From contig NZ_AJZD02000320.1 in NCBI RefSeq assembly GCF_000272105.2, positions 1 through 40,342 of the forward strand: a stretch of 40,342 nt of DNA. The letters are read 5' to 3'. Shown here piece by piece: positions 16,118-25,079 of the stretch; position 1 is the stretch's first letter, and each line of letters opens with the position of its first letter. The position numbers were made by a program, and so were the translations under genes. This stretch comes from Vibrio splendidus 12E03 (lineage in GTDB: Bacteria > Pseudomonadota > Gammaproteobacteria > Enterobacterales > Vibrionaceae). The notes beneath the pieces were generated by a model that did not search any database, was not told where the DNA came from, and was given only the letters and a program-made list of their open reading frames with translations.

Positions 16118-16147
16118 TATAATCAACTTTTATGTATAAATACCCAG
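16118..16147 (+). promoter_or_regulatory. uvrD -10 element and LexA-like SOS box
   Basis: TATAAT (16118-16123) is a consensus -10. Just after it, ATGTATAAATACCCAG (16132-16147) differs at only two of 16 positions from the E. coli uvrD SOS box as I remember it (CTGTATATATACCCAG). It would overlap the transcription start, an effective repression position. The left half begins ATG instead of CTG, so binding may be weak. Confidence 0.6.
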
Positions 16148-16162
16148 TAGTGAGCATATCCA

Positions 16163-18337
16163 ATGATAGATCCTTCGCTTTTACTCGATGGCCTAAACGA
16201 TAAACAACGTGAGGCGGTCGCGGCACCTTTAGAAAACCTACTTATTCTGGCAGGTGCAGGCAGTGGTAAAACGCGAGTGTTGGTGCATCGTATCGCTTGG
16301 CTGCAAAGTGTAGAGCAAGCATCACCGTTCTCTATCATGTCAGTTACTTTCACCAACAAAGCGGCAGCAGAGATGCGTGGTCGTATTGAAGAGTTGATGA
16401 TGGGTAGCTCGTCGGGCATGTGGAACGGCACCTTCCACGGTATCTGTCACCGCATTCTTCGTGCTCACTACCTAGATGCAAAACTGCCAGAAGATTTCCA
16501 GATCATTGATTCAGATGATCAGATTCGTTTGCTGCGTCGCTTAATCAAGGCGCAAAACCTTGATGAAAAGCAGTGGCCTGCCAAGCAAGCTTCTTGGTGG
16601 ATCAATGGCAAGAAAGACGAAGGGCTGCGCCCAAGTCACATTGACGCCTACCATGATCCAATAACTCAAACGTGGTTAAAGATTTACTCTGCTTACCAAG
16701 AGGCATGTGATCGTGCTGGCTTGGTCGACTTTGCTGAAATCTTGTTGCGATCGCATGAGCTATTGCGCGATAAGAAACACATCCGCGAGCACTACCAAGC
16801 TCGCTTTAAGCACATTCTTGTCGACGAATTCCAAGATACCAACAACATTCAATACGCTTGGCTTCGCATGATGGCAGGCCCGGATTGTCGCGTGATGATT
16901 GTGGGTGATGATGACCAATCTATCTATGGCTGGCGTGGTGCTAAAATTGAAAATATTCAGAAGTTCTTGGATGAATTTCCAGGCGCTTCAACGGTTCGAC
17001 TTGAACAAAACTACCGTTCAACCAAAACCATTCTTCAGGCGTCGAATGAGCTTATCTCAAACAACACCGAGCGTATGGGTAAAGAGCTGTGGACTGATGG
17101 CAACGATGGCGAGCCAATCTCTGTTTACTCTGCTTATAACGAGTTAGATGAAGCGCGTTTCACGGTTAGCAAAATCAAAGAGTGGCAGGAGAAAGGCGGT
17201 GCGTTAGAAGATACGGCAATGCTATATCGTAACAACGCACAATCGCGTGTTCTTGAAGAAGCTTTGATCCAAGCTGGTCTACCTTATCGAATTTACGGCG
17301 GCATGCGATTCTTCGAGCGTCAGGAAATCAGAGACGCCTTGAGCTACATGCGCTTAATGAGCAACCGCAGTAATGATGCGGCGTTTGAACGTGTGGTTAA
17401 TACGCCAACTCGTGGCTTGGGTGATAAAACGTTAGAAACGATTCGTCTTGCAGCGCGAGATCGTGGTGCGACCATGTGGGAAGCCAGTGTTGCTTTGATC
17501 GAAGAGCAAGTGCTACCCGGTCGTGCTGCGGGTGCATTGAGTCGCTTTATCGAACTGATTAATGCGCTTGAAGATGACACGTTGGAACTTAGCCTGCATG
17601 AACAAACTGACCACGTGATTAAATCGTCGGGTCTGTTTGCGATGTACGAGCAAGAGAAGGGTGAGAAGTCGAAGGCACGTATTGAGAACTTGGAAGAATT
17701 GGTAACGGCAACGCGTCAGTTTGAAAAGCCAGAAGAAGCGGATGAAATGAGTATGCTTACTGCTTTCTTGACTCATGCAGCGTTAGAGGCGGGTGAAGGT
17801 CAGGCTGATGAGTTTGATGACGCGGTTCAATTAATGACTTTGCACAGTGCCAAAGGCCTAGAGTTCCCAATGGTATTCATGGTGGGTGTCGAAGAAGGCA
17901 TGTTCCCAAGCCAGATGTCTGCTGAAGAAGCGGGGCGTTTAGAAGAAGAACGTCGTCTGTGTTACGTCGGCATGACCCGTGCGATGGAGAAGCTCTACAT
18001 CACCTACGCTGAGATGCGTCGTTTGTACGGTCAGGACAAGTACCACAAACCATCACGTTTTATTCGTGAGCTACCAGAGACTTGTTTGGATGAAGTGCGT
18101 ATGAAAGCGCAAGTCAGTCGCCCTGCAAGCAGTGGTCGCTTTAGTCAAACCGCTGTGAAAGAGAACTTCAATGAAACTGGTTTTAGCTTGGGTTCTCGCG
18201 TGAAGCACCCTAAGTTTGGCGAAGGCACTATCATCAACTTCGAAGGAAGTGGCCCACAGAGTCGAGTTCAAGTGGCGTTTAACGGTGAAGGGATTAAGTG
18301 GTTAGTAACGGCTTACGCGCGTTTAGAGCAGCTTTAA
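16163..18337 (+). CDS. uvrD: DNA helicase II UvrD
   Basis: SF1A 3'-5' DNA helicase for nucleotide excision and mismatch repair, 724 aa (E. coli 720). Helicase motifs in order: GAGSGKT (Walker A, residues about 30-36), VTFTNKAA, DEFQDTN, GDDDQSIYGWRGA, QNYRST, TLHSAKGLEFP and CYVGMTRA. A C-terminal Tudor-like stretch (GSRVKHPKFGEGTI) contacts RNA polymerase or UvrB in relatives. Single gene, divergent from the bufferin operon. Confidence 0.98.
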   Translation: MIDPSLLLDGLNDKQREAVAAPLENLLILAGAGSGKTRVLVHRIAWLQSVEQASPFSIMSVTFTNKAAAEMRGRIEELMMGSSSGMWNGTFHGICHRILRAHYLDAKLPEDFQIIDSDDQIRLLRRLIKAQNLDEKQWPAKQASWWINGKKDEGLRPSHIDAYHDPITQTWLKIYSAYQEACDRAGLVDFAEILLRSHELLRDKKHIREHYQARFKHILVDEFQDTNNIQYAWLRMMAGPDCRVMIVGDDDQSIYGWRGAKIENIQKFLDEFPGASTVRLEQNYRSTKTILQASNELISNNTERMGKELWTDGNDGEPISVYSAYNELDEARFTVSKIKEWQEKGGALEDTAMLYRNNAQSRVLEEALIQAGLPYRIYGGMRFFERQEIRDALSYMRLMSNRSNDAAFERVVNTPTRGLGDKTLETIRLAARDRGATMWEASVALIEEQVLPGRAAGALSRFIELINALEDDTLELSLHEQTDHVIKSSGLFAMYEQEKGEKSKARIENLEELVTATRQFEKPEEADEMSMLTAFLTHAALEAGEGQADEFDDAVQLMTLHSAKGLEFPMVFMVGVEEGMFPSQMSAEEAGRLEEERRLCYVGMTRAMEKLYITYAEMRRLYGQDKYHKPSRFIRELPETCLDEVRMKAQVSRPASSGRFSQTAVKENFNETGFSLGSRVKHPKFGEGTIINFEGSGPQSRVQVAFNGEGIKWLVTAYARLEQL

Positions 18338-18380
18338 TCTATTACTTCAGCATCTAATAACCGTTCATTATTGAAAACAA

Positions 18381-18407
18381 AAAGAGCAGCCAATGGCTGC
18401 TCTTTTT
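18381..18407. terminator. Bidirectional terminator between uvrD and tpx
   Basis: AAAGAGCAGCC-AAT-GGCTGCTCTTT is a perfect 11-bp stem followed by T on the plus strand and flanked by A on the left, serving the convergent uvrD and tpx genes. Confidence 0.9.
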
Positions 18408-18458
18408 TATTGTGTACCGCCTTAAGCGATCACAATACATGACTGACTAGAGGGGATC

Positions 18459-18956
18459 TTACAGTGCTGCAAGTGCCGCTTCGTAGTTTGGTTCTTCAGT
18501 GATCTCTGCAACCAACTCGCTGTGTGTTACCACACCTTTTTCATCCACAACGACAACTGCACGCGTTGTTAGGCTTGCTAGTGGGCCTTCAGCAATCGCT
18601 ACGCCGTAGTCTGATGCGAATGTAGGAGAGCGGAAAGTCGAAGCGTGTTGAACGCCTTCAATGCCTTCTAGTTCGCAGAAGCGACCCGCAGCAAATGGTA
18701 GGTCAGCAGAAATACAAACAACCACCGTGTTCTCAAGTTCTGCCGCTTTTGCGTTGAACGTACGTACGCTCGTTGCACAAGTTGCAGTGTCGATGCTTGG
18801 GAAGATGTTTAGAACCACTTTCTTGCCTGCAAGAGAAGCAAGAGTCAGTGCAGAAAGATCGCCTGCAGTAAGTGCAAAGCTTGGTGCCTGTTCGCCAGTT
18901 TGTGGGAATGTGCCAGTTAGCGGTACAGCAGCGCCTTTGAAGGTAACGTGTGACAT
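18459..18956 (-). CDS. tpx: Thiol peroxidase Tpx
   Basis: Atypical 2-Cys peroxiredoxin of 165 aa that reduces lipid and other hydroperoxides using thioredoxin. Peroxidatic C60 in SIDTATC and resolving C94 in AGRFCELEG match E. coli Tpx C61 and C95. A good AAGGA site precedes the ATG. It lies just downstream of the Csr-type RNA but is separated from it by that RNA's terminator. Confidence 0.97.
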   Translation of the reverse strand: MSHVTFKGAAVPLTGTFPQTGEQAPSFALTAGDLSALTLASLAGKKVVLNIFPSIDTATCATSVRTFNAKAAELENTVVVCISADLPFAAGRFCELEGIEGVQHASTFRSPTFASDYGVAIAEGPLASLTTRAVVVVDEKGVVTHSELVAEITEEPNYEAALAAL

Positions 18957-19120
18957 GAATTTGTCCTTAATTTAATTATGGTTATGAAACTAGTTGAGCC
19001 TAGTAAGACTTACGTTACTCGGAAGTGGTTAAGAAGTGAATGGTTTAAATGTCAGAATTGTAATCAAAGGTCTTTGATTTATTTGTTTTAGATGAAGAAA
19101 AGGTGAGACGACAGATAAAG

Positions 19121-19150
19121 AAAAACCCCGAGAGCTTGCGCTCATCGGGG
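19121..19150 (-). terminator. Terminator of the Csr-type RNA
   Basis: On the minus strand CCCCGA/TCGGGG plus GAGC/GCTC form a stem of about 10 bp with one bulged base and a four-base loop, followed by TTTTT. It is the only strong terminator in this 785-bp interval without protein genes. Confidence 0.9.
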
Positions 19151-19580
19151 TCTATAGTCTTACTCGCAGCAATCCGGCTACTAAGTATGCTCCATGCATC
19201 AAATCCATGATAGTGTGCTGTTATCCTTCAGCGTATTCCTTTCGTCGCCTTCCTAGCGGTGTCCTTGATCTTATCCTGATCTGCCAACAATCCTCGTTAG
19301 CGCGCGTCACTTGTTCCTTGAGCGGTGTCCTTTACATCATCCTGATGTTCAGTCCTTTCCTCGTCCAGAGGTGTCCATTGTCTTTCCTTAGTAGCAACCA
19401 TCCTAGTTACTATTGCGTCCATTCAATGTCCATTTCGCTATCCATGCCGATTATTCATCCTGAGTAATCGAATCTTCATCCTGAAGATAACCAAGTCCTT
19501 GGCGTTTCCTGTTCCGTGTCAGCATCCTTCCGACACCATTCATATTACCGATTCCTTATTTATCAGCAATGGTGCATAAG
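19121..19580 (-). ncRNA. CsrB/CsrC-family CsrA-sequestering RNA
   Basis: Read on the minus strand, 19173-19554 carries 29 GGA trinucleotides, many as AGGA, CAGGATG or AAGGACACC. Such dense repeats of the CsrA-binding core are the hallmark of Csr/Rsm sponge RNAs. It ends in an intrinsic terminator (19126-19150 plus a T run). A TATAGA -10 (19587-19592, minus strand) would place the 5' end near 19580, giving about 460 nt. The RNA would titrate CsrA and relieve its control of metabolism, motility and quorum sensing under VarS/VarA. Vibrios carry several copies (csrB, C, D), and I cannot say which this is. The 5' end is an estimate. Confidence 0.9.
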
Positions 19581-19693
19581 CGAATTTCTATATAATTATT
19601 TGAATGATAAATATACGTATTGTTTAATTTCAATTGGTTACGGTTTCTAGGTGACTAATTTCGTCATCAAATATCGATATTTACTCACTGCCT

Positions 19694-19711
19694 TGTGAGA
19701 GATCTCGCACA
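19694..19711 (-). promoter_or_regulatory. GacA/UvrY/VarA-type binding box
   Basis: TGTGAG-AGATCT-CGCACA is an 18-bp imperfect inverted repeat fitting the GacA/UvrY pattern TGTAAG-N6-CTTACA and, as I recall it, very close to the E. coli csrB UvrY site. It lies about 120 bp upstream of the estimated start of the Csr RNA. It also sits within a larger CCTTGTG/CACAAGG hairpin just beyond the ggt stop, so it may double as the ggt 3' structure. A 14-bp palindrome (AAATATCGATATTT, 19669-19682) lies beside it. Confidence 0.65.
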
Positions 19712-19741
19712 AGGCCGCGAGTAAAAAGGGAGGATTATTCC

Positions 19742-21499
19742 CTATTGGCCAATAGCTGCACCTTCACGACGAGGGTCTGCTGCACCTTCTAGACCATCTT
19801 TTGTGATGCGAATGGCGTGTAAACCCGAGTTAAGATCGCGAACGTTGACCTCAAATCCCATCTTCTCTAGCTCAGGCTTGAAGTTTTCCGCCGATGTTCC
19901 TTTTTCCAAATCTAAGGTGCCGAAACGGTTTAGGAAGTGTGGTTGGTTGATCGCTTGCTGGATATCCATGTCCCACAGGGTATGGGCAATGATCGCTTGC
20001 GACACATAACCTATGATACGGCTGCCACCCGGAGAACCAATTGCCATGTAAGGCTTATCGTCTTGCATGATGATGGTCGGTGCCATCGAAGAGCGTGGAC
20101 GTTTGCCTGGTTCAAGTCGGTTGGCAATAGGCTTACCATCGTTGTGCGTTTTGAATGAGAAGTCCGTTAGCTCGTTGTTGAGTAGGAAGCCTCTCACCAT
20201 CAAGCGTGAGCCAAAGGCATTCTCAATGGTGGTGGTCATCGAAACGACATTGCCATCGCTATCAACAATATTGAAGTGGCTGGTGGACGGCAATTCAATC
20301 GAAACGTCTTGGCTTCGCAGCATTGCGTGATCCCATGGTGGGGTGCCTGATGGCGCACTGTCTAATGCCTTACCTGCGGTAATTAACTGAGCACGTTCCT
20401 GCAAATAGTCAGTATTCACTAACCCTTGGGTTGGCATTGGCACGTAATCTTGGTCTGCCATGTACATACCACGGTCAGCAAAGGCTAGGCGGGAAGCGTC
20501 TGCTAACACTTGCCAAGATTTTGCGTCGTTTGGCCCCCATGATTTAAGATCAAACTGCTCGGTCATCGCGAGAATTTGTCCAACCGTCAATGCACCTGAA
20601 CTTGGTGGCCCCATTCCACAGACTTGATAGCTCTCGTAAGCAGAACAAACTGGCTCACGTTGTTTAATTGAATACGCGTCGAAATCTTTTTGCGCCAATA
20701 CGCCAGGATTACCTTTGGCAGTCTGCACAGTATTAATGATGTCGGCAGAAATTTCGCTTTGATAGAAAGCTTTAGCGCCATCCTTTGAGATAGCGTTTAG
20801 CGTGGCCGCGTATTCTGGGTTCTTAAGTTGAGTACCTGCGGTTTTCGGGCTGCCATCGGCATTAAAGAAGTAGGCTTTGGTGGTGGCAAAGCGGCTTAGG
20901 CGTTCTTGGTCGTTTTCGATCAAGGTGGCTAAACGTGGGCTGATGGTAAAACCTTTTTCAGCCAGTTGAGCAATGGGCTTGATCAGTGATGCCCACTCTA
21001 ACTTGCCGTATTTCTGGTGAGTATCCCACAGTAATTGCACGGTGCCTGGTGTCGCAACGGAGCGACCGCCAACCACTGCATCATAAAACTTAAGCGGTTG
21101 GCCGTTTTCGTCTTGGAACAGACGTGGTGTGGCATCAAGCGGTGCAGTTTCACGACCATCGTAGGTTTTGAGTTGCTTGTCCTTGCCATCAAAATAAACA
21201 AGGAACGCGCCACCACCAATACCTGATGACTGAGGTTCCACTAAGCCAAGCATAAGCTGCACAGCAACCATGGCGTCTATCGCGTTACCACCACGAGCAA
21301 GTACATCAGCACCGGCTTGTGTGGCAAGAGGGTTGGCCGCGGTGACCATCCAATCGTTGGCTTTAACGAGCTGTTTGGTTTCTAAACCACTACTTTGTTC
21401 GGGTGCGACGGAATCGGCAGCTTGATTTGCCCAACTGACGTGAGAGGCAAAAAGTAGGGTAGAAGTGGCGAGGGTTGTTAGTTTTGTTTTCCACTGCAT
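19742..21499 (-). CDS. ggt: Gamma-glutamyltransferase
   Basis: Periplasmic enzyme (585 aa) that cleaves glutathione and other gamma-glutamyl compounds. The signal peptide covers about residues 1-24 (TTLATSTLLFASHVSWA). The proenzyme self-cleaves before the Thr in STSHFNIVD into large and small subunits. Substrate-site motifs GGIGGGAFLVYFDGK-like (seen as GIGGGAFLVYFDGK), GRETAP and GSPGGSRII are present. Strong AAGGAGA ribosome site. Alone on its transcript, followed by the Csr regulatory region. Confidence 0.96.
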   Translation of the reverse strand: MQWKTKLTTLATSTLLFASHVSWANQAADSVAPEQSSGLETKQLVKANDWMVTAANPLATQAGADVLARGGNAIDAMVAVQLMLGLVEPQSSGIGGGAFLVYFDGKDKQLKTYDGRETAPLDATPRLFQDENGQPLKFYDAVVGGRSVATPGTVQLLWDTHQKYGKLEWASLIKPIAQLAEKGFTISPRLATLIENDQERLSRFATTKAYFFNADGSPKTAGTQLKNPEYAATLNAISKDGAKAFYQSEISADIINTVQTAKGNPGVLAQKDFDAYSIKQREPVCSAYESYQVCGMGPPSSGALTVGQILAMTEQFDLKSWGPNDAKSWQVLADASRLAFADRGMYMADQDYVPMPTQGLVNTDYLQERAQLITAGKALDSAPSGTPPWDHAMLRSQDVSIELPSTSHFNIVDSDGNVVSMTTTIENAFGSRLMVRGFLLNNELTDFSFKTHNDGKPIANRLEPGKRPRSSMAPTIIMQDDKPYMAIGSPGGSRIIGYVSQAIIAHTLWDMDIQQAINQPHFLNRFGTLDLEKGTSAENFKPELEKMGFEVNVRDLNSGLHAIRITKDGLEGAADPRREGAAIGQ

Positions 21500-21590
21500 G
21501 ATCTTCTCCTTTTAATATGCAGAGCTAGATTGGCAGTGGAAAGATAAGATAGCCAGTGCGTTGTTAACGAATTGTAATCTTGATTCGAAT

Positions 21591-22253
21591 TTAAGCGACT
21601 AAACCAGACAGCGACTGCCAAAGAATACTCAGACCAATCAGGCTGAATAGCACGCCACACAAGCCATCAATGTAGACCGTTGCTTCACTAAGTTTCTTTT
21701 GTAGAGTTTTAGTCGAAAGCATCCACGCCAATAGCGAGAACCAGAATAGCGAAAGGCCAAATAGGATGATCAAAGCAAGGCCTTTGCCGGAAAGCGACAT
21801 GTCTGCAGGAACCAAGCTCGACATCAAACTGATGAAAAACACTAAGGCTTTTGGATTCAGGATGTTAGTCGCAAACCCTTTAGAGAATGCCTGACGCTTA
21901 TTGGTGAGAATCAGATCCTTTGAATCGACAGGATTGGTCTCATCTTCGTGATGAGTAATGATCTGCCAAGTTGCTTTTAGTGCACCAACACCGAGATACA
22001 GTAAGTAACTACCGCCTGCTAACTGTATGGTGGCGAAAAGAGTTGGGTGCTGATGAACCAGATAACTGATGCCCGTTAAACTCAGAAGCGAATGCAGCAA
22101 GATCCCGCAAGATAATCCCAGAGCAATGTATAAGCCAGTTTGTCGTCCGTGGCGTGTTGCGTTTTGTACTACAAGGGCAAAGTCAGGGCCTGGGCTCATC
22201 AAGGCAATAAAGTGGATAGAGGCGAGGGTGACTAATATGGTGACTTCATTCAT
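21591..22253 (-). CDS. LysE/RhtB-family amino-acid exporter
   Basis: Membrane protein of 220 aa with about six helices. The N-terminal signature SPGPDFALVVQNATRHGRQTG is that of the RhtB/LysE family, which exports amino acids such as homoserine, threonine or lysine. NPKALVFFISL is the second family motif. It follows the AraC gene on the same strand with a 90-bp gap, so that regulator may control it. Substrate not predictable. Confidence 0.9.
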   Translation of the reverse strand: MNEVTILVTLASIHFIALMSPGPDFALVVQNATRHGRQTGLYIALGLSCGILLHSLLSLTGISYLVHQHPTLFATIQLAGGSYLLYLGVGALKATWQIITHHEDETNPVDSKDLILTNKRQAFSKGFATNILNPKALVFFISLMSSLVPADMSLSGKGLALIILFGLSLFWFSLLAWMLSTKTLQKKLSEATVYIDGLCGVLFSLIGLSILWQSLSGLVA

Positions 22254-22342
22254 ATCTGTTCCAATAACTGGGTTGTTCTGTTGAGAGTTGTTGAGCGCAG
22301 CTTACCGTGATTTCGAATCTCTCAATTGTAAATTATCAACAC

Positions 22343-23137
22343 TTAGTTAATTTTCGACGGGGAAACACCAAATGCGGTCTTAAATGCCTTTGAGAAATGG
22401 GCTTGATCGTAAAATCCAACTTGATGAGCGACCTCGGTTCCGCCCACACCAGACTTAATCAGTCGCATGCCTTGTTCCATACGTAAACGGCTGAGCCAAG
22501 CATAAGGGGTAATCCCCATTTTGTTCTTAAAGTGGCGTTGAAACTGTATGGTGGTGAGGTCGCACAGTTCAGATAGCTGCTCTAGGCGTACCGGTTGGTC
22601 GAGGTTTGCCATCAAATAGTCTTTTAGCGTGTTAACCGACTGAGTACCAAGTTGCACCTGAGTTTTCGATCCAAACTGCGCGTAACGATCAACTATTGTC
22701 GAGAATCCTTCGAACGGTAGGCAATCTTGAGCGAGTTGGCTGATGTTTGGATTGATAAGTAGCCCATGAAGGTTACACAATTGTAAAAAAGTCGCTTGAT
22801 CGGAGAGGATCAACTCAGAAAAGCTTAAAGCGTGACCATTTTTACCGTGATCGGCAAGATCGCCAAACCATTGCGGTGAGACAGAAAATACACTTACTTG
22901 GTAACCCGATTCGAGCTTTGAATGACCATCATGCAGCTCATCGGGTGGCATCATCACCACTTGTCCGGCGCCTGCGTGGTAACTCGTCCCTTTATAGACA
23001 AACTTTTGCTGCCCTTGGGTGATTAGGCCGATGTGAAAGTCCAAATGATAGTGGCGCTGAAAGGCAAACTCTTGGTATTGAGCTTGGATCAGGCTGATAT
23101 CTTGGCTAGGTGTCGAGTAGTAGTGGACTTTATCCAT
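22343..23137 (-). CDS. AraC-family transcriptional regulator
   Basis: Protein of 264 aa with an N-terminal cupin-like sensor domain (RHYHLDFHIGLITQG near residue 30) and a C-terminal double helix-turn-helix (about 165-262, ending VAHQVGFYDQAHFSKAFKTA, then FGVSPSKIN). This architecture is common beside LysE-type exporters, where the sensor binds the exported amino acid. The start at 23137 is preceded by a terminator-like hairpin and lacks a clear ribosome site. Confidence 0.92.
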   Translation of the reverse strand: MDKVHYYSTPSQDISLIQAQYQEFAFQRHYHLDFHIGLITQGQQKFVYKGTSYHAGAGQVVMMPPDELHDGHSKLESGYQVSVFSVSPQWFGDLADHGKNGHALSFSELILSDQATFLQLCNLHGLLINPNISQLAQDCLPFEGFSTIVDRYAQFGSKTQVQLGTQSVNTLKDYLMANLDQPVRLEQLSELCDLTTIQFQRHFKNKMGITPYAWLSRLRMEQGMRLIKSGVGGTEVAHQVGFYDQAHFSKAFKTAFGVSPSKIN

Positions 23138-23141
23138 GGCA

Positions 23142-23182
23142 TAAAAAAGCTTGGTTAAATTATCATCAATTCAACCAAGCTT
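23142..23182 (-). terminator. Terminator-like hairpin directly before the AraC start
   Basis: On the minus strand a 15-bp stem with one mismatch (arms 23168-23182 and 23147-23161, six-base loop) is followed by a T run (23142-23146), then ATGCC and the AraC ATG. It may be an attenuator or the end of some upstream transcript. Confidence 0.6.
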
Positions 23183-23312
23183 ATCTTCGTATGCATCGAT
23201 TGTCTTGTAAAAAACGATCAGTTCTAGTGGTTTCTGACTGAGTTCTTATAGGGTCGATCCTTTAAAGGGAAAGAGAATAAAAGCTTTGTCTGATTATTGA
23301 AGTGTCGTGATA

Positions 23313-25076
23313 CTAATAACCGACCACTTTGAGTTCTTGGAAGTTATTCCATAGAACTAAGCTTGAAACATCGCCATTATTACCGTTACAAGTGAGGCGA
23401 ATAAACTTAACCGATGCTCTATTCACGGCTTGTTCCACCAAACTGGTTGTGGTTCCAGGCGTCAAGACGTTGGTTACCAGATCGAAGTTGATGCCATCGC
23501 TACTCACTTCGAGATCAAATAGGTATTGTCGAACATCCCCTTTAGCTTGAGAGTAGAGGAGCTTAGTGACGTTCGTAGCGCTGCTAAGTTCAATTAGATA
23601 TTGAATACCTTGCCCTTTCGCCGTCCACTTGGTTGTACTGTCTCCGTCTACGGCCATTTGCGGTGTATGGTCGGCGCGAGTTTCCGTAGCACTGACGCTA
23701 GCAATGGATAGTTCGGTTTCCTGCTCTTCCTGATGATAGTCTCCCAGAACGCCAAGATATCGACTAGCAAATGGGTTGCTGTTGGCTGGCGAAAGCGATG
23801 GGAAAATGACATCCACACCTTGTTCACTCAACCCCATCCAACGGCATAAGGTCGCAGCAAGCTGTTCTGAGGATTGACCCGGGATAAATTTATTGCCCCA
23901 AGCATCTTGACCGTCTTTGATAAATTCGGGGTATCGCCCATAGCTGTTACCTCCATTGACGGCATTACCGACCACTAACTGATTACTTCCCCAACCATGG
24001 TCAGTGCCTGATTTACTGTTGTTTTCTATGGTTCGTCCAAAATCTGACATGGTCGATGTCACAACACTGTCTTCCAAGCCAAGTTCAGCAAGAGAGGCAT
24101 GGAAAGCGCTAACGGCTTGGTCAATGGTTGAAAGCAAACCATCGTGACGTCCTCTCTGACTGCTGTGGTTATCAAACCCACCAATATTGACGAAAAACAC
24201 CTGACGGCTATGACCGAGATCCGATGATGCTTGTATCATGCGTCTGACCATTCTGAGCTGTGATCCTAGTGAGCTACTTGGAATGGAACTGTCTTCAGGG
24301 TATGAATCGAGCACGAGTTGGATCTCCTGCTGAAAATCTAATATGCCTTTCAGCCGTTTTGTGTACTCTTGTTTGAACGGTGAACCGTAAGGTGCATTAA
24401 CAAATTTGATGAAGTTATTGTTTATTGCACTTGAATGCCCAAGAGCATCCATAGCTCTCACACCACCAGAAGACATTGAGATATCTTTGGAATTTGCGCC
24501 AGTTAATAGTTCATTTCCAGCAAATGAAATGGAGTCGGAAATGATTGCTGTTTCACTGCGAAGCACATCCATCATCATCCCGGCCCAACCATAGCTATGG
24601 TAACCATTTTCGCCCCAACTTGACTGCCAAGCAGCTTGTTGCTTGTTGTGAGCGCCAAGGTTAGACGGCTTTCGCACATCGTAGAGATTAGACTTATTGG
24701 TGGGCTCAACCAATGGTCCCACGTTTACTACGGTGGCTGCTTGTCCCAAATTCATCATATTAGCTAAATTAGACATACGAGAATTGATACCAAGTGCTTG
24801 ACCCGATTCAGTACTTGGAATCGCTAAGGTTTCAGAGTCAGCAAGTTGAATATTTGGCCTTGCGGCTCGGTAGTTATTTTTGTTGTTAGCGTCGGTAGGT
24901 ACGATCATATTGAACGAGTCATTTCCTCCATGTAAGAAAAGGCAGACCAACGCTTTGTATCCACCTTGCTCATTCGCAAAGGCACTGCTGACTGGGATGG
25001 ATAAAGAGAGTGGTACCATCCCTGAGACGGCTGTACCTGATGCACCTTTGAGAAAGCTTCTGCGTGTAATTGACAT
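23313..25076 (-). CDS. Tat-exported DUF1501 protein with C-terminal discoidin-like domain
   Basis: Protein of 587 aa. TRRSFLKGASG is a Tat motif followed by a hydrophobic stretch ending near ANEQG. Residues about 40-440 are DUF1501, an alkaline-phosphatase/sulfatase-fold family of unknown activity (CLFLHGGNDSFNMIVP, GGFDNHSSQ, SDFGRTIENN, DHGWGSNQ). Residues about 465-587 resemble an F5/8 type C carbohydrate-binding domain (QMAVDGDSTTKWTA, VSSDGINF, KFIRLTCNG). Its ribosome site lies inside the end of the DUF1800 gene, three bases away, so the two are co-translated. Confidence 0.88.
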   Translation of the reverse strand: MSITRRSFLKGASGTAVSGMVPLSLSIPVSSAFANEQGGYKALVCLFLHGGNDSFNMIVPTDANNKNNYRAARPNIQLADSETLAIPSTESGQALGINSRMSNLANMMNLGQAATVVNVGPLVEPTNKSNLYDVRKPSNLGAHNKQQAAWQSSWGENGYHSYGWAGMMMDVLRSETAIISDSISFAGNELLTGANSKDISMSSGGVRAMDALGHSSAINNNFIKFVNAPYGSPFKQEYTKRLKGILDFQQEIQLVLDSYPEDSSIPSSSLGSQLRMVRRMIQASSDLGHSRQVFFVNIGGFDNHSSQRGRHDGLLSTIDQAVSAFHASLAELGLEDSVVTSTMSDFGRTIENNSKSGTDHGWGSNQLVVGNAVNGGNSYGRYPEFIKDGQDAWGNKFIPGQSSEQLAATLCRWMGLSEQGVDVIFPSLSPANSNPFASRYLGVLGDYHQEEQETELSIASVSATETRADHTPQMAVDGDSTTKWTAKGQGIQYLIELSSATNVTKLLYSQAKGDVRQYLFDLEVSSDGINFDLVTNVLTPGTTTSLVEQAVNRASVKFIRLTCNGNNGDVSSLVLWNNFQELKVVGY

Positions 25077-25079
25077 AAT

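Noticed and set aside
17608..17620. CACGTG in uvrD considered as a fourth parS
   Set aside because: Flanks (CTGAC...ATTAA) do not match the GTTTC/GAAAC half-sites. Other CACGTG occurrences (for example near 33104 and 35411) fail in the same way.
19207..19467. 86-codon open frame on the plus strand
   Set aside because: Lies antisense within the Csr-type RNA; Ser- and Ile-rich composition reflects the repeated TCC complement of GGA motifs.
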